From: Antitrichia curtipendula
Lineage: Eukaryota; Streptophyta; Bryopsida; Hypnales; Leucodontaceae
Direction of reading: 5' to 3'
Assembly: GCA_951230915.1 (NCBI GenBank)
Contig: OX579635.1
Location: 29,078,001 to 29,142,000 of the forward strand
Length of the DNA: 64,000 nt
Shown: positions 12,780-23,787 of the stretch, in pieces
Layout: every line of letters begins with the position of its first letter
How positions within the stretch are numbered: position 1 is the stretch's first letter
Program-made: the position numbers and the translations under genes
The notes under the pieces: generated by a model
Told to the model about the DNA's origin: nothing
The model's database searches: none
The model's input: only the letters and a program-made list of their open reading frames with translations

Positions 12780-15700
12780 AGTGAAAGGGTCAAAAATAGA
12801 GAACTTCATTATTAAAAAAAATTCTTAAATGCATTTGCCATTGACAATGTACGCCTTTATATATTGGATTTTCACTTTTTTCATATGGATATTTGTATTG
12901 TTAATATAGATCCTAAACATGAAAAACATATTTGAAACTGAAATAAATTTGTCATGGTTCCAATGCTCATCTGAAATTTTCACTACGTATACATGTATGA
13001 TGAAGTGCAACATAGAAAACAACAATAGTACTTTATGTATTCTAAAGGATGATATTGATCTCAATGAACTTACCATTGACCTAAACCATTATTGAACAAT
13101 GAAACTTTGGAAGAAAAAATATCAAAATTCTACATAGAACTAGTTATTAATGAATTATTTTTAATTTTTTGGCTACAACTTTCCAATGTACATTTATAAT
13201 TCTGCTTATGCTAGTTTCCTTGTTTTTTCTACTTATTACTGACATTAGTATTGAAGGGCCATTTGTGGAGGTATAAAAATAATTCTTGAGATGAAACCTA
13301 TTTGTAATCATTGAAGTACAACCAAACTATAAGTTCTAAGGTGCATAACCCACATGATCATATTATGCAAGATTTTTTCGGTATCACATCTAGATAGGTG
13401 TCACAATTAGGTGTCATAAAAGGATGGAGGAAGATGGAGGTGGCCATATAAATTTTATAAAAACATATGTTCTTTTAGTAAAAGGATGGTAGCGGCCTTA
13501 CAAATTCTTTAAAATCATAGGTTCTCTTGGAATTGGAATGGTAGTGGCCATACACTGCATTCAAGAGTGTGTGGTTCATTCTACTACCCTACATGTATTG
13601 GAGCGTTAGGAGCATCGAGCATTGACAATCAAACTGTAGTCAGGAGTGTCAAAAATTATGGTAGGTGGCCCACGACACTAAGTCCCAAGTGGATTAGAGC
13701 CCGGATTAGAGGTTCAGCTTAACTGCTCGTTAGGTGGAATTTTTGCCCATGTCTGAATTTTTTTTAACCTCTAAAGGACCAAGTGACCAACTTGCTATTT
13801 TTAGCAACACAACAATTTTGGGCAAGTACTTGTGACTAGAAATTTGCATATTTAGGCCCAAATTTTAGAAGAAATTGTAGACAAGGAATATCTTTTATAT
13901 GAACAAAATTTTATGACATTTGGAAATACGAATAAAAAGTTATGGCCTAGTATGTTACTTTTTTCAGCGGTGTCAAATAGAGAGAGGTTTGCCTCTAGAA
14001 TTCATGGGAATCTTGGCTATAACCAGGAACGGTTTAGGAACAAAAAAAGTCGTAGTCGTGTAAAATCTTGAATCTTGTTCTTCAAATCTTCTACATTGCC
14101 GTAGAACTACTCCCCATTGGCCTATCATGTATAGGCTCTAGGTTGGTTTATAATCAAGGTAGGAATAAGAAACCATGGGATATAGGACGGAAAAAACTGA
14201 GGGCATATCATGAGATATCGTTGGTGAAAATGGATCCTAAACTTTCAAATTCACAATCTGCTAGTCATCAATCCAACCTCACCGTAAAAACGAAGCAAGT
14301 CTTGACCATGTGGGTGAAGAACCTCACTTTGTCGCCACGACACAAAATGAGGCTAAACTATGGTTTAATTCACATCGCTCGCAACAACAAAGTTTACAAT
14401 GAAAATCAAAGTCATAAACCACAACACACAAGTCTTCAATATTTCCTCCAATTCCAATTCCAATTTTTTTTGGAACTTTGATTAGATGCCACCATTGCTT
14501 TGAGAGTCTAAATCAAATATTGATAGCTTTTTGAAAGATAATACAATTTTCTACTTTTACTCTAAATTTTAAATCATTTTAACACTCTATCCAAGTTTTA
14601 TGGTCATTCAAAATTTTGGCCTCTAGAATGAGGGCAATAGACCTTCCTTCCCTCGGTCACTTACAACTCACTTATACAAATTTCAAAATCGAATGAGTGA
14701 TAGCTTCACATACAACTAACACAATTTTTCACATTTCTTTTTATCTCATTGCAAACTAAAGACCTGTTCATCTTTTATAGCCCGTCAAAGTCTTTGTCCC
14801 TTCACATAAGATGCAACAAACCTCCCTCCACTCAAATTAGTACAAATCTTGATTCACAACTTTAATTCAAGCAAGGGAGAACTTTTTGAAAACACAACAT
14901 CATAATACACAACTCTTCTCATTTTCATTTTAAAATTCTCAAAATACAATACACTATGGCTCCTCAAACATTTGGGCCTTTTAAACCAACAACAAGGAAG
15001 AAGACAAATAGTGTTTTCCTTATCCTCCACCTTATTTTCAACTTCAACCAAACAAATCAAATGAACCTTAGTCCATATTTTGACCATAAAGTTATACTAC
15101 CATCTATTGATCACTAAATTTGATCACACAACTTATTTCACCTTCTTATTAAGAAGATAAATTATTCCAAAAACACTAAAAAGCAATTATTTTAATAATT
15201 TTGTTCTATAATTTTGAACATACAAAATAAAATACATAACCTAACATATCTATTAGATGTATACTAAAGATAAAAAAATCAAAGTCCAAGGAAAGTATCA
15301 TTCCATCAACAAAAACTTGAGAATGCATCTTATGGTGGTTGTAATGTACAATTTGTCTTAGTTAAAGGACTAATCAACCCTCTAACCAACATTGGTAGCC
15401 ACAATTCTCTATTATAGGCCTGACCATACAATAATTTTGATTGTTGTTTAGACCTTCAAAACACTCTTTAAATGTCACTTCTCGGTTGCCGGGCTCAATA
15501 CATCTAACTTTCAACAAGATCACCAATGCTTAAATGTCACGCTGAAGATTTTCATACCATCGTTGCTCCACATGAGGTTGCTTTGGTGGTCGAGGAGGCC
15601 CAACTTCATCTTGAGGACGCTCATGTGGCAATGCAAGACTCAACAATAGAAGAGGTTGATCTGGAAGTTGTGACATAGAAAACTCAAATTCTAATCTTCC

Positions 15701-16160
15701 AGTTTGACAAATTCTAATCATCTAGAAGCTCATCATCTTGAGACTTAGAAAACCCCTCTAGTTTGACATACTAAAATCTAAATTAAAGAAACTATATCAA
15801 ATCGATGAAGCTCTTAAGCAGATGTTTCTTCTTAGATAAATGGATTGTGCCATAATGAGAAGGTGACACCTTGAAGCTACTAAAATGATGTCATCTTTTT
15901 TTCTAGATTATTACAATCAAACCTATCAAAATAACATATTAATGTATGGTTTTACACCGTGTATATACTTACAATACGACATTAGGCAGGCAATCCAGGC
16001 AGATTTTGAAAAATACTTTTTTCAAAAACAAATCACATCTTTTTAAAGCAGTGTACTACAAGATTTTATGATTACATGTGTCTAAAAATGTTTTTTATTT
16101 CCAAAATTTGATACTTGTACTTAAAATGGCTATTTTTGAGCATTTTTGGAAAAAATAGTT
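12780..16160. other. Spacer with a partial TTAA element and weak open frames
   Basis: A TTAA-family left end (TTAA at 13764-13767, then CCTCTAAAGGACCAA) runs to about 13990 and resembles the left end of the element at 23788. An open frame at 14068-14481 (+, 137 aa) and a reverse frame at 14854-15087 show no domain and are not called as genes. The block at 13436-13600 shares the GTGGCCATA motif with the hairpin at 4369. Confidence 0.5.
13764..13990 (+). mobile_element. Partial TTAA-flanked element, left end
   Basis: TTAA followed by CCTCTAAAGGACCAA, then blocks equivalent to the GGCAACATAGCAATTT region of the 23788 element in diverged form (TAGCAACACAACAATTTTGGG). No right end was located, so this is a fragment. 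Confidence 0.55.
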
Positions 16161-16167
16161 GAGGAGC

Positions 16168-16725
16168 TTAACTTTTTAAAGCCCAAGAGGTTTGGACAAA
16201 ACACAAATGTGTTATAAAATATAAGCTTTATAGCTTTTTTGAAGTTTGCATCAAAGAAGATAATATAAAGCATGAAAAGTAGAAAGTATTTGTACAATCA
16301 AAATTATAAAGTTCTTTTTAGATTCTCTTCAAATAAATTTTGAAGATATAACTTCAAAAATTCACCAAAAATACAATTTCTACCTTTAGAATTGAATTTT
16401 TTTTAATTGGTCAAAATTGCAGTTTCTATTGATTTGTGAAAAAATGCATAAGATCTAAAAATAAGAGCACCAACACTTTTCCGAAATAGTAAGTTTTTCA
16501 ACACTAGCCAATTCTAAACACTTTGTGCTATTTCTATTATAATTTTTGTTTGACCTTAGCAATCTTAGTTTTGAATGTAAATAATGAAAGACAATCCAAT
16601 CATTCGGACAAAAATTTAAAATAAAAATTTTAAAAAAAAAATTTTAAAAAAAAAAATTTGCCCCAAAATTTTGCCCAAAGTCGGGCAGCGACCAAAAAAT
16701 GGTCGTTTGAGCCCTTAGGGATTAA
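16168..16725 (-). mobile_element. TTAA-flanked MITE, family S, reverse copy
   Basis: Bounded by TTAA at 16168-16171 and 16722-16725. Read in reverse it starts CCCTAAGGGCTCAAACGACC. The whole element matches 33138-33669 in opposite orientation, including the stretch around TTTTATAACACATTTGTG. Non-coding. Confidence 0.8.
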
Positions 16726-16974
16726 GGGATTAATGAAATGTTCTAATTATTTTGTAGCACCTAAACCCTATGGAGCAGAGCAAGTATGGTCTAGGCATGA
16801 AGCAGAGCACCATTACACGTATAGTTTCAATAACAAGGCATGAAGCACCGTCTAGGATAAATATGAAGGGATAACCTCTATTACTAGCTAGGACCTTTTG
16901 GTTTTATAAAATGAATATAAAACACTGTTGACATTACAACTAGGAAAAATGCAAGGCGGTTTTTTGAAAATTTC

Positions 16975-17150
16975 ACTCTCCGGGCTGCTGGGCGGAACCC
17001 CAGAAAGCCTTGGGACTTCGGGCCTAGGGCGGGCAGGGGTCCAAAAAAGTTTGCGGGTGAGCTTCTGAATTTTTCTTCCGACGGGCTGCAGGGCGGGAAC
17101 CCCGATCGCCTTGGGACTTCGGGCCGGGGTGGGGGCGCCATCGCCGAGGT
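16975..17150 (+). promoter_or_regulatory. GC-rich tandem duplication upstream of FOLD
   Basis: Two units about 102 bp apart share GGGCTGC, GGGCGG and CCTTGGGACTTCGGGCC (near 17008 and 17110). The block stands out sharply from AT-rich flanks and ends about 150 bp before the FOLD start codon, so it probably forms part of the promoter or 5' UTR. The open frames on its reverse strand are compositional and not called as genes. Confidence 0.5.
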
Positions 17151-17299
17151 CGTCGCTGCTACTGTACATACTAGCCGTGCCGTGCAGGAGATGAGATGAG
17201 ATGAGGTCCCCTGGCGGTTTTAGTACCGTCTACCTGAACATGAGGGAATGTTGGTAGGGTTTTTCTCTGTGAGGATTTTGGCTAGGGTTGAAAGGGATC

Positions 17300-20173
17300 A
17301 TGGATCTGATTAATGATAACTCTGGTATTACAGACCAGAGAGGAGCGATAATCGATGGAAAAGCCATCGCAGACCAGATACGGAAGGAAATCGGTGCTGA
17401 AGTGGCCAAGATGAAAGAATCTGTGGGAAATGTTCCTGGCTTGGCTGTGGTCCTGGTTGGAGCGCGTAAGGATTCGACCACCTACGTCCGCAACAAGAAA
17501 CGAGCTTGCGCTGAAGTTGGCATTCGGTCTTTTGATTCGACTCTGCCTGACGACGTAACGCAAGAGGAAGTAGTGGCTCTTGTCCAGCAGTTTAATGACA
17601 ATCCGGATGTTCATGGGATACTGGTTCAGCTCCCCCTTCCCAAGGTGAGCAGATCCCAGATGTTGTAGCATACCCCAGTTTTGAGAAACCTAAGAAGGAT
17701 TCGATTCTTATTCTTCTCTACAAACTCATTAGAGAGTGTCACAGTTCGCGCTTTTAGCCTCGCAACTCTTTTGTTTGTTTCGAAATCCGGCTGTGCACAA
17801 TGCTGAGCTCTACGCTCTTGTTTGAAAGCTTTATGCCCCCTGTGAGGTAGAAGCACCCAAATGTAACACCAGTCTTTTTCTGACACCTAAAAAACGACCT
17901 AAATCCAAGCGCAATTGGCAATTGGATCCAAAGTACACAGGTGGGGTTTCAAGAAGGTGTCATTCTCACTTGCATTGGCCAATCACCCATGTGTGATCCA
18001 AGCTTAGGGTGTGTTGTTTTTGGGTGTTTCCGTGGTCACTTTGGTGTTAGTCTAGTGTCCACCGTAGGTGCATCTACACAGTTGTTTTCAAAATTTTGTA
18101 TTATATTCATACAAGCTTGGAAAAGTACAAAACCAATTTTGTTGGTTTCCTTAACCATTTTTCCTAACAAGCGCACATCATTTTATTTTGTAGCTACCCC
18201 AAGATCTGCAGATGCAGAATAAGTGTCACATTTAGGTGCTTCTACCTTAGAAACGTGAAATCGCGTTTCCCAAATTGCCTCCGTCATCCCGATTAGAAGA
18301 AAACTTTGCAGATCTGGACTCTGAGTTCCATTCAGTTCTCGGTTCCCGAGTAGTTGATTGCACATGTTGCAAATAGTCATACGCTTATCATGATTCAGAG
18401 TATGTGCTATCGAGTTATTTTCGGTCACAGTGTACATGTATCATCATGCAAAATCAAATTTTTCCGGAGGTTGTGCAACAGTGAATATAGGGAAGTAAGA
18501 GTTTTGGTTGCGAAATGATTTTGGAATTTCTTCTGCTTCCCTGCAGCACATTAGCGAGGAGGCAGTTCTTGGGGCGGTGAGCTATGAGAAGGATGTGGAT
18601 GGATTCCACCCAGTCAATGTTGGAACTCTGGCGATGCAAGGGAGGAAACCTCTGTTTGTGTCTTGCACTCCGAAAGGTTGCATTGAGCTTCTGAAGCGTT
18701 CAGGCGTGCAAATGGTGGGCAAGCGTGCAGTTGTCATTGGCCGTAGCAATATTGTAGGCACACCTGCAGCTCAGCTTTTACAGGTTCGAGACCTCATTTT
18801 CTCATCACTTTCTCACTTCAGGGTCGGTTGACTTTTGCTAAACAAGCCTTGAGGACTCGACCATACTTCAAGAAATCTAGCAATGTGAATGGTCAAAGTT
18901 GGAGAGCTGTCCTTAAGGGCTTTACATTTTGTCCGGATAGCCATGGAGAAAGAATCCTAAGATGAACGATAAATGGCATGGATGCTTTCATGGCAACACT
19001 TTTGTGAAGGGCCTTGTCCACTTGATTTTTTTTGTGGAGGACCCCAAACATCATCAGCCGATAATATGGTCACATAGGCAAGACTATTTAATCTAAGTAA
19101 GCCTATTTATTTTGAAATTTTGTATCATCTTGTCCCATTGGGGAGCTCCAAATGGCTGTGCCTTGACCTTAACTTTTGCTCGTCCTCAAGACTTGTCTGG
19201 AGAAGTGTTAATCGATCCTTATGTTTTGCTTCTGTGCTTCTATGAACCTTACTCTATCATTCAAATTCAGAAAATCTTAAATTCGTTCGCTGCTGAGTTG
19301 CTGGGTATTTTCGAAGAGTTGATCGTTATCACTAACCCGCATATGAATTGCAGCGTGAAAATGCCACAGTGACTGTGGTGCATTCGCGCACACAAAATCC
19401 AGCAGAAATTACGAGAGAAGCCGACATTGTTATTGCAGCAGTTGGAAAAGCTGAGTTGGTGCGAGGCGATTGGCTGAAGCCAGGAGCCGTCGTCATTGAC
19501 GTGGGAATCAACGCTGTGGAGGTATGCAAGATTATTTTATTTATTTTCTTTGTGTCCTGGGACATTATTATTCTCGTGTTTCGGAAGATGGATTTTTGAG
19601 CTGATCGAGGTAGAGTGTACTATTATCCGTCAACTTTTGAACATATGTAGGAGTGTTCCTCGGGGGGAGACCTACAGAACTGTGAAGAGATCTTTGGGCA
19701 CATGATCAAAATCTGTTGAGATCAATTTTTAACGCTATTTATGCCTTCTTGTGCAATTTCAAAGTGGGAGGTTGCGGACCAATATCAGAGACAGTTGACA
19801 ATTTCAATTCCATCGTAGTTCGGTAGCTATAGGCATTTAGCTAAGTCGCGCTTGCACCACTTGCTAAGCACTCCAAAAAAGCGTTTGAATAGATGGGTTG
19901 CTGTTGGGAATAGAGGACGGGATCAGGTCCCTGACGGTTTTAATATCCTCCACCTTTCCTAATGTTTCGCTCACTGTGCATTGTCCTGACTACACATTGT
20001 AGGATTTATCAATAAAGAAAGGCTATCGACTGGTGGGTGACGTATGCTTTGAAGAGGCCAAGCAAGTAGCGTCGATGATCACACCGGTCCCTGGGGGTGT
20101 TGGCCCCATGACAATAGCAATGCTGCTATCGAACACTCTTGATGCTGCCAAAAGGACTTTCGGGGTTGTATAA
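17300..20173 (+). CDS. FOLD: Methylene-THF dehydrogenase / methenyl-THF cyclohydrolase (FOLD)
   Basis: Bifunctional enzyme of one-carbon metabolism, interconverting 5,10-methylene-, 5,10-methenyl- and 10-formyl-tetrahydrofolate with NADP. Four exons with GT-AG introns fit exactly: 17300-17644, 18547-18783, 19354-19521 and 20003-20173, all in phase 0, giving 306 aa against about 300 in the family. Catalytic Tyr62 and Lys66 lie in TYVRNKK, the [10 protein letters not shown] motif has Asp133, the Rossmann GRSNIVGTP is at 180-188, and the C-terminal signature PGGVGPMT is at 280-287. The ATG at 17300 is preferred over the in-frame TTG at 17288. I see no transit peptide ([10 protein letters not shown] start), which suggests the cytosolic isoform. 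The introns are 902, 570 and 481 bp and free of obvious transposons. The gene is convergent with the GT47 gene downstream. Confidence 0.96.
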
Positions 20174-21680
20174 CTCTGTTATATCTTCAGACGACTGCTT
20201 TGCGACCAGGATGTCCATAGTCTGCTTTGGCAATGCTAGAATTATGTGATTTATATGTATTGGCGGTTGGCGTGCTCAGGCAACGAATAATTTTCTGACA
20301 AGGGACATTATATCTCTGGCTGCTTGTATGACATTCTTTGTATTAACTAGTAATGATTACTGGTCATTGAGGATGAGTTTTTTTGGCAAAGCAGAGCCGC
20401 TGCGTGGGCTGAGTTGTGTCTGCTTCGTGTGATAAGATGCAGGATCCGACAGCCAGGCTTTCTTCCGTAAGGCACTTGGTTACGTCTAAGAGGAGTTCGA
20501 TTCCATTACTTATCCCTCGTTGTGATGATAGCGGAAACTTGATAGATTTTATTAATTTTTTGATGCTGTAGTTGGTTTTGGTTGATGTTTTTCAAAATGG
20601 TACTCGGCTTGAGTTGGAGTTAATCTGATTTGCAGACTTGTATCATTCTGAGTGGAGCTTATACCTACTGGTAGTGGTAGTGTTGTATCATCCCAAAATG
20701 TACGTCACGAGAAAAAAGATTCTGAAGAACACTAGGTATAGATGCAGGCTACCAACCATGTCTTTGGATTGGTTAACAATTGGGTTTTTTATTGAGCAGA
20801 AGGAAAACAGATTCCGAGCGTATGGAATCTCCATTCTCCGTTTCTCCTTGCTGATTACAATCATTACTTGACAACTTAATTTACTTGATGCCGTTGAACA
20901 AACTTGAAAAAATTGAACCTTTTTGCACTTTGTGGCTTTTGCAGTCATTTTTTATACTCTTTGAAGGAACATAGGTTTCCATTTCTAGCTTTAATTCTAT
21001 GTTAATGAGTCAATGCAGCTGTGTAGAATTTTCTTGGGTTGAGACGAAGAGGGAGATAAAACATTTGCCTGTTCAATATACGCTCTCTGTAAAGCCAAAA
21101 AGTACGCTCTTGATCGTTGATTCCTTACCACTCTCAAGCTGTTTAGTCCATACCACACGAGTATATTAACCAGTCAATGGGGTATAACATAATTAACCCA
21201 TGTTGTTGGGGAATCCTTAATGAAGACTGAAGCTTCGACGGGTGTAGCTTGTTGGTCTGATGAAGATTGAGAATGTTGGTGAAACAAATGCAGCTCTAGT
21301 TGCTAAGAGTCTAACAACTGCAGAGTATCAGTGTCATTTCTCGACATTTATGGCAGGGAATGTCTTGGGCTTATCGAGCCAAACAATGTTATGCATCCAT
21401 GGATCAATTTTTAAAATTGCAACCGCACCCAAAATGGATAATTACATCTTGACCTCAATGTACAGAAATTCGCCAACCCTGGCGTACTTTGCTCACTCAA
21501 TTCCCAGTGAATCTACCAGTCTACACCCTAAAACCTTAAATTCCAATTGTGCCAACCGGCGAAACTGAATACAGGATACAAAATTCAACGCCATCACCGC
21601 GTTCAATTCTGATTAATTGAATCATAGGAGACTAACTAATCAATGAATAACTTACATGTATGACAAGGAAAACTCTAGCT
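20174..21680. other. Convergent intergenic region between FOLD and GT47
   Basis: Should hold the FOLD 3' UTR and the GT47 3' UTR. It is less AT-rich than the transposon areas. Open frames at 20638-20871 and 21260-21568 lack domains and are not called. No transposon ends were seen. Confidence 0.5.
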
Positions 21681-23000
21681 CTACGCGGACGACGCTTCTC
21701 GTCTGGCGTACTTGATGCTATGGCGCCGCACCCAAAGCTCCAGCAACGTCATGTGAAACGCATCATACGCTACAGGCGGATTGTTCCACTCCAGATGCTT
21801 GCTGGCCTGGTGGCCCAAGTATTGCATTTCCGCATACTTCGCAGGCGCCACGCCCAACAATATGGCCTTCAACTTCGGCAGATCTTCCACGCCCAGCACG
21901 AGCACAAACTGACGCCAATCGAGGAATCCCTGAAACGGCAAGTCATGCAGAGTCGAATTGGCCACCACCACCGGTACGCACCCGAACCGGAGTGCGTCCA
22001 CCACGCTGAGCGCGTCGTGGGGCGGTAAGCTCACGCAGAACTTCGTCCTCGCGAGTTTTGCGTAAACCGAGGATCGATGAGGAGATGGATCCGACTCCAC
22101 CTCGAAGTCCGCGTCGGGGTTCGGAAGCTGAGATGCGTCCCGCGTAGCAGGGAAATACGCAAGACTGGTTCTTTTGGCGCCTCTTCCCGCGAGCGCGGCG
22201 TGGATCTGCTGTGGAGTGACGGGCTTGTACTCGGGAAACACCATGTCCTTGTGCGGATAGAACATTTGCTTGTGCCGAAGCGGCGCGCAGGAGGCTTGGA
22301 TGGTATTCTTCCCGAGCTCTAAGAAGTTGCGGTGCTTGCTGGTGCGGTCGAAGGCGTGGCAGGATAAGTATAAGTGATCTGCACCGAGAGAACGGTCCCA
22401 GAAGGGAAAATCGGTTCGGATTTTCTGGACGTAGCGCTTGAACTGGTCCGCCACGCCGGTAGGGCCGAGATCGAGCCAAAGGGAGTCCATTGATACGGGG
22501 AGGAGGAAGAGCTGCGCTTGCTTGGGATTCTCGGTGACGAACTCGCTGCGGGAGAGCAGGCGGAAGAAGAGATCCGCGGTGCTGGTGAGGTCCTCCGTGA
22601 CGCCAATGGATCCGTCGTACTTGTGCTCGTAGCGAGGCTCCTGGGAAGGGTAGATCCAGACCTGCATCCGCTTCCACATCTCCTCGTAACTGAGGGCGAA
22701 AATCTCGGGGGAGTGGTACAGCTTGGGAAGGCTCCCTTGCAGCGCTTGAAGCTCCGTCTCCGAGATTTCCAATGGCGAAACGGGCAAACTAGTAGTGTCG
22801 CCAGCGTCACGGGTGATTTCGTCTGGAAATTCGTACAGCCCATCGAGCGAGTCCAGAGATCTGTGTCCAAAAACTGAGATGGAAGAGATCCACAAACCCA
22901 GAAGCAACACCGAGATGGAGTAGGAAACAAAGACCGACACCGCACGCTCTTTCGAGAAGAGCCCCATGACTAGCAAGCTAGCAAGCTTTCGAAATGGCAA
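21681..23000 (-). CDS. Exostosin-family (GT47) glycosyltransferase
   Basis: Probable type II Golgi membrane glycosyltransferase acting in cell-wall polysaccharide or glycoprotein synthesis; donor and acceptor cannot be told from sequence. Single exon, 439 aa. A short basic N-terminus is followed by one hydrophobic anchor at about residues 20-43 (SVFVSYSISVLLLGLWIS) and then a stem. The exostosin domain carries the expected landmarks: EMWKRMQVWIYP, FPFWDRSLGADHLYLSCHAF, FYPHKDMVFPEY, and the C-terminal block KFCVSLPP, DALRFGCVPVVVANS and LPFQGFLDWRQF. The coding region is clearly GC-richer than its flanks, so several overlapping open frames here are shadows. The start at 23000 is followed by an in-frame Met at residue 12, also before the anchor, so the exact start is uncertain. 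Family assignment is firm; subfamily is open. Confidence 0.92.
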   Translation of the reverse strand: MPFRKLASLLVMGLFSKERAVSVFVSYSISVLLLGLWISSISVFGHRSLDSLDGLYEFPDEITRDAGDTTSLPVSPLEISETELQALQGSLPKLYHSPEIFALSYEEMWKRMQVWIYPSQEPRYEHKYDGSIGVTEDLTSTADLFFRLLSRSEFVTENPKQAQLFLLPVSMDSLWLDLGPTGVADQFKRYVQKIRTDFPFWDRSLGADHLYLSCHAFDRTSKHRNFLELGKNTIQASCAPLRHKQMFYPHKDMVFPEYKPVTPQQIHAALAGRGAKRTSLAYFPATRDASQLPNPDADFEVESDPSPHRSSVYAKLARTKFCVSLPPHDALSVVDALRFGCVPVVVANSTLHDLPFQGFLDWRQFVLVLGVEDLPKLKAILLGVAPAKYAEMQYLGHQASKHLEWNNPPVAYDAFHMTLLELWVRRHSIKYARREASSA

Positions 23001-23787
23001 AGGACTGTCTGGTTTACCACAATCTTGTGCAACCTGAAATTATGAGAAGCAAATTCAGTTGAACGAAGCCATAATACTCAATCAGTCAGTCCTCTGAGCT
23101 TTACAGTTCGACCAGAGTAACAATGGCGACCACGACATATATGTCTGATTGATGAATTTGTGACTCACGCCGTGTGTCTACCACCGGATGCTATGGCAAA
23201 CGATTACCAAGTCTGAGAAGGAGGTCCTGAATCAGGGTTTAGAATGCCTGGCATACAAACTCCCCAAGCGAGAACCAGGAGAGTGAGGAGGCACCAGCAC
23301 ACCACAACTACCCTACTGGGACACCTGCCGCGCCCCCCTGAAAAATTTATAATATTCTAGCTACTGATCGCTAGAACCTGCAAGCTCCTTTCGTATTCAA
23401 AAAACAGAATGACTTTTCCAAGGCGCCTTCAAAGCATCCCTCTAGGATCCCAAACACTGAATCTGTTTTGTCTAGCGCAAAAAACAGTGAATGAGAGAGA
23501 TCTATCGTAAAATACATATTCCATATCTTGAGATAAAAACTCATCAATACCGACACCGTGATTCAAACGAATGAACTCCACGTACACACCTCGACAATCC
23601 GCCACGCCAAGAGCAAGTGATGAGGTTCTCCCGTGTCGTTGAGATTCATCGCCTTCTTGTAAAATTCAGTGAAGGTACCTGAGCCCCAAGGCCGTGGGGA
23701 AAGAAGGCTAAAACCGTGCACTAACTAAAAATTCCAGCAATCGGAGCAAGTCCTGTAATGGCAAAAAGTTATACTTTTAGGAAATCT
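23001..23787. other. Upstream region of the GT47 gene
   Basis: Presumed 5' UTR and promoter of the reverse-strand GT47 gene, with mixed composition. No transposon end occurs before 23788. No specific regulatory motif could be supported. Confidence 0.45.

Noticed and set aside
14068..14481. 137-aa plus-strand frame
   Set aside because: No domain, no splice signals and AT-rich flanks; length is compatible with chance in this amount of sequence.
15521..15721. Reverse frame rich in Pro, Gln and Arg, suggestive of a retrotransposon tail
   Set aside because: Too short and without reverse transcriptase, integrase or chromodomain motifs; no LTR pair found around it.
16884..17169. Two reverse-strand open frames rich in Pro, Arg and Gly upstream of FOLD
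   Set aside because: They follow the GC-rich tandem duplication, repeat the same phrase in two frames, and have no domain; composition explains them.
20480..20510. tRNA-like T-loop sequence GTTCGATTCC
   Set aside because: No acceptor stem, D-arm or anticodon arm could be folded around it.
21943..22945. Open frames of 208 and 244 aa overlapping the GT47 gene
   Set aside because: They lie in other frames of the GC-rich GT47 exon, are rich in Arg and Ser, and show no domain, while the 439-aa frame has all exostosin landmarks.
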